NCBI GenBank assembly: GCA_964598695.1
Contig: CAZRDB010000097.1
Coordinates: 1 to 18,452, forward strand
DNA from: CAZRDB01 sp964598695
GTDB lineage: Bacteria > Armatimonadota > Zipacnadia > UBA1398
Length of the DNA: 18,452 nt
Reading direction: 5' to 3'
In this document: piece by piece, positions 16,933 to 18,452 of the stretch
How the letters are laid out: every line of letters starts with the position of its first letter
How positions within the stretch are numbered: position 1 is the first letter of the stretch
The notes under the pieces: model-generated
What the model saw: the letters and a program-made list of their open reading frames with translations, nothing else
Told to the model about the DNA's origin: nothing
Database searches by the model: none
Program-made: the position numbers and the translations under genes

Positions 16933-18402
16933 ATGGCAGAGAACGACCGGATGAACAATCCCCCCCGCAAGAAGCGCCCGCTCCGCTCGCGTCCCCAGGG
17001 CCGCCGAGGCGGCGGCGGTGGCGGCGGTCAGCCCCGTCGGCACGACGGGCCGCAGGGTCCGCAGGGGGGCGGCGACGGCGTCCGCATGATCCAGGGCGAG
17101 CCCGAGGCCCCTTCCGGCTACCACGAGCTGTCGGCGCTGGAGGCCATGACGCTGACGGCGCTGGCCGAGGTCGCCAAGACCCTCGGCCTCCCCTCGGTGG
17201 CCAAGGTCAAGAAGGCCGAGGTCATCCAGCGGATCATGGAGACCCAGGCCAAGACCCACGGCCTGCTGTACCGCTCCGGCTTCCTCGAGGTGCTCCCCGA
17301 CGGCTTCGGCTTCCTCCGCCTCAAGGACTACCTGCCGAGCCCTGACGACGTCTACGTCGCGCAGTCGCAGATCAAGCGCTTCGGGCTCCGCACCGGCGAT
17401 CAGGTCTCCGGCCAGGTGCGGCCGCCGAAGGAGGGCGCCGGCGAGCGGTACTACTCGCTCTTCCGGATCGAGTCGCTCAATGGCGAGGGGCCCGACTCCG
17501 GCCGCAAGCGGCCCGTGTTCGAGGAGCTGACCCCGATCTTCCCCAATGAGCGCCTCGTGCTCGAGACCTCCCGCACCCGGATCGCGCCCCGTGTCATCGA
17601 CCTCATTGCGCCGATCGGCAAGGGCCAGCGCGGTCTGATCGTCTCGCCGCCCAAGGCCGGCAAGACCACGCTGCTCAAGGAGATCGGCAACGCGATCACC
17701 GCCAACCACCCCGAGTGCGTCCTCCTCGTGCTGCTCATCGACGAACGGCCGGAGGAGGTCACGGACATCGAGCGGTCGATCGACGGCTGCGTCATCTCGT
17801 CGACCTTCGACGAGCTGCCCGAGAACCACATGAAGGCGGCCGACATGACCCTCGAGCGGGCCAAGCGCCTCGTCGAGCACGGCAAGGACGTCGTCGTCCT
17901 CCTCGACTCGATCACCCGCTTCGCCCGCGCCTCGAACCTGACGTGCACGCCGAGCGGCCGGTCGCTCTCCGGCGGTCTCGACCCCAGCGCGCTCCACAAG
18001 CCGAAGCGGTTCCTCGGCGCCGCCCGCAACATCGAGGACGGCGGCAGTCTGACGATCCTCGGCACCGCCCTAGTCGAGACCGGTAGTCGCATGGACGACA
18101 TGATCTTCGAGGAGTTCAAGGCGACGGGCAACATGGAGCTGGTGCTCGACCGGAGCCTGTCGGAGAAGAAGATCTTCCCGGCCATCGACATCCGCCGCTC
18201 CGGCACCCGCCACGACGAACTGCTCGTCAGCCGCGAGCAGATGCGCTCGGTCTCGATGCTCCTGCGCGCGCTGCACGCCCTCGAGAACGAGGAGGCCACC
18301 CGCACGCTGGTCGACGGCCTCAAGCAGACCGAGAACAACGCCGAGTTCCTCCTGATGTGCCAGAAGCGGTTCCGTGGCTCGTCCTCCGCGTCGGACCTCT
18401 AG
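16933..18402 (+). CDS. rho: Transcription termination factor Rho
   Basis: A 489-residue hexameric RNA helicase/ATPase that ends transcription at C-rich unstructured RNA. The N-terminus (about 1-57) is a low-complexity basic stretch rich in Arg, Gly, Pro and Gln, including seven Gly in a row, not found in the roughly 420-residue E. coli protein. Then come a helical N-terminal subdomain (about 62-105), an OSP-type RNA-binding domain with GFGFLR, and the ATPase core: PPKAGKTTLL Walker A, VVVLLDSITRFARA Walker B/Q-loop region, GRSLSGGLDP, PKRFLGAARNI, and FEEFKATGNMEL. The start is ATG 16933, with GAGGA (16925-16929) just upstream; a TTG at 16909 would overlap the guaA end. The gap to guaA is 10 bases, indicating co-transcription. 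The family assignment is certain. Confidence 0.97.
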   Translation: MAENDRMNNPPRKKRPLRSRPQGRRGGGGGGGQPRRHDGPQGPQGGGDGVRMIQGEPEAPSGYHELSALEAMTLTALAEVAKTLGLPSVAKVKKAEVIQRIMETQAKTHGLLYRSGFLEVLPDGFGFLRLKDYLPSPDDVYVAQSQIKRFGLRTGDQVSGQVRPPKEGAGERYYSLFRIESLNGEGPDSGRKRPVFEELTPIFPNERLVLETSRTRIAPRVIDLIAPIGKGQRGLIVSPPKAGKTTLLKEIGNAITANHPECVLLVLLIDERPEEVTDIERSIDGCVISSTFDELPENHMKAADMTLERAKRLVEHGKDVVVLLDSITRFARASNLTCTPSGRSLSGGLDPSALHKPKRFLGAARNIEDGGSLTILGTALVETGSRMDDMIFEEFKATGNMELVLDRSLSEKKIFPAIDIRRSGTRHDELLVSREQMRSVSMLLRALHALENEEATRTLVDGLKQTENNAEFLLMCQKRFRGSSSASDL

Positions 18403-18404
18403 GG

Positions 18405-18417
18405 TCGCGCCCCGCGA
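18405..18417 (+). terminator. Weak hairpin just after rho
   Basis: TCGCG (18405-18409) and CGCGA (18413-18417) form a 5-bp stem with a CCC loop two bases after the rho stop. It is short, lacks a T-run, and could be chance in such GC-rich DNA. The remaining 35 bases to the window edge hold no recognisable feature. Confidence 0.2.
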
Positions 18418-18452
18418 AGTTCAGTCGGCCCCGCCCTCGGCCCCAACGCCGG

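Overview
This is about 18.4 kb of very GC-rich bacterial DNA. It reads as a chromosomal segment with housekeeping and membrane-protein genes on the + strand and one secreted glycosidase gene on the - strand. No tRNA, rRNA, CRISPR array, insertion sequence or phage gene is visible. The lineage cannot be fixed from the sequence. Three traits would fit a high-GC, Gram-negative-type, menaquinone-using lineage such as an uncultured planctomycete-like or related group: menaquinone made by the futalosine route, a giant M28-like/FtsX fusion paired with an OPT-like transporter, and a large secreted clan GH-A hydrolase. That placement is an inference of low confidence.

Layout. (1) 2-550: the 3' end of a PgaC/IcaA-type membrane glycosyltransferase, followed by a GC-rich hairpin. 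(2) 686-7591: a two-gene unit. The first gene encodes a 1628-residue membrane protein that joins an extracytoplasmic M28-peptidase-like region, with most metal ligands replaced, to a complete FtsX/MacB-type permease and a further cytoplasmic C-terminal domain. Ten bases before the next start is its SD sequence, leading into a 667-residue OPT-superfamily-like transporter. The unit ends in a perfect 12-bp terminator hairpin. (3) 7685-12183: a tightly packed menaquinone operon, ubiX-type prenyltransferase, ubiA/mqnP-type prenyltransferase, mqnE, mqnA, mqnC, with overlapping or nearly abutting genes. (4) 12208-15063, - strand: a secreted glycoside hydrolase of about 951 residues, convergent with mqnC. 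(5) 15150-18402: a good sigma70-type promoter, a leader of about 170 bases, then guaA and rho as a pair.

How the genes work together. MqnA makes 3-enolpyruvyl-benzoate from chorismate, MqnE joins it to adenosine, and MqnC performs the later cyclisation. The UbiA- and UbiX-type proteins serve prenylation and flavin-cofactor supply for the later decarboxylation. The MqnB/MTAN step, mqnD, the UbiD-type decarboxylase and the final methyltransferase are not in this window. guaA (GMP synthesis) and rho (transcription termination) are probably co-transcribed.

The part most worth a second look is the M28-like/FtsX fusion plus its OPT-like partner. The fold signature of the peptidase is clear, but four of the five usual metal-site positions are substituted. 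The permease has no ABC ATPase beside it. The pair therefore looks like a sensing, binding or scaffold system rather than a peptidase. The function is unknown.
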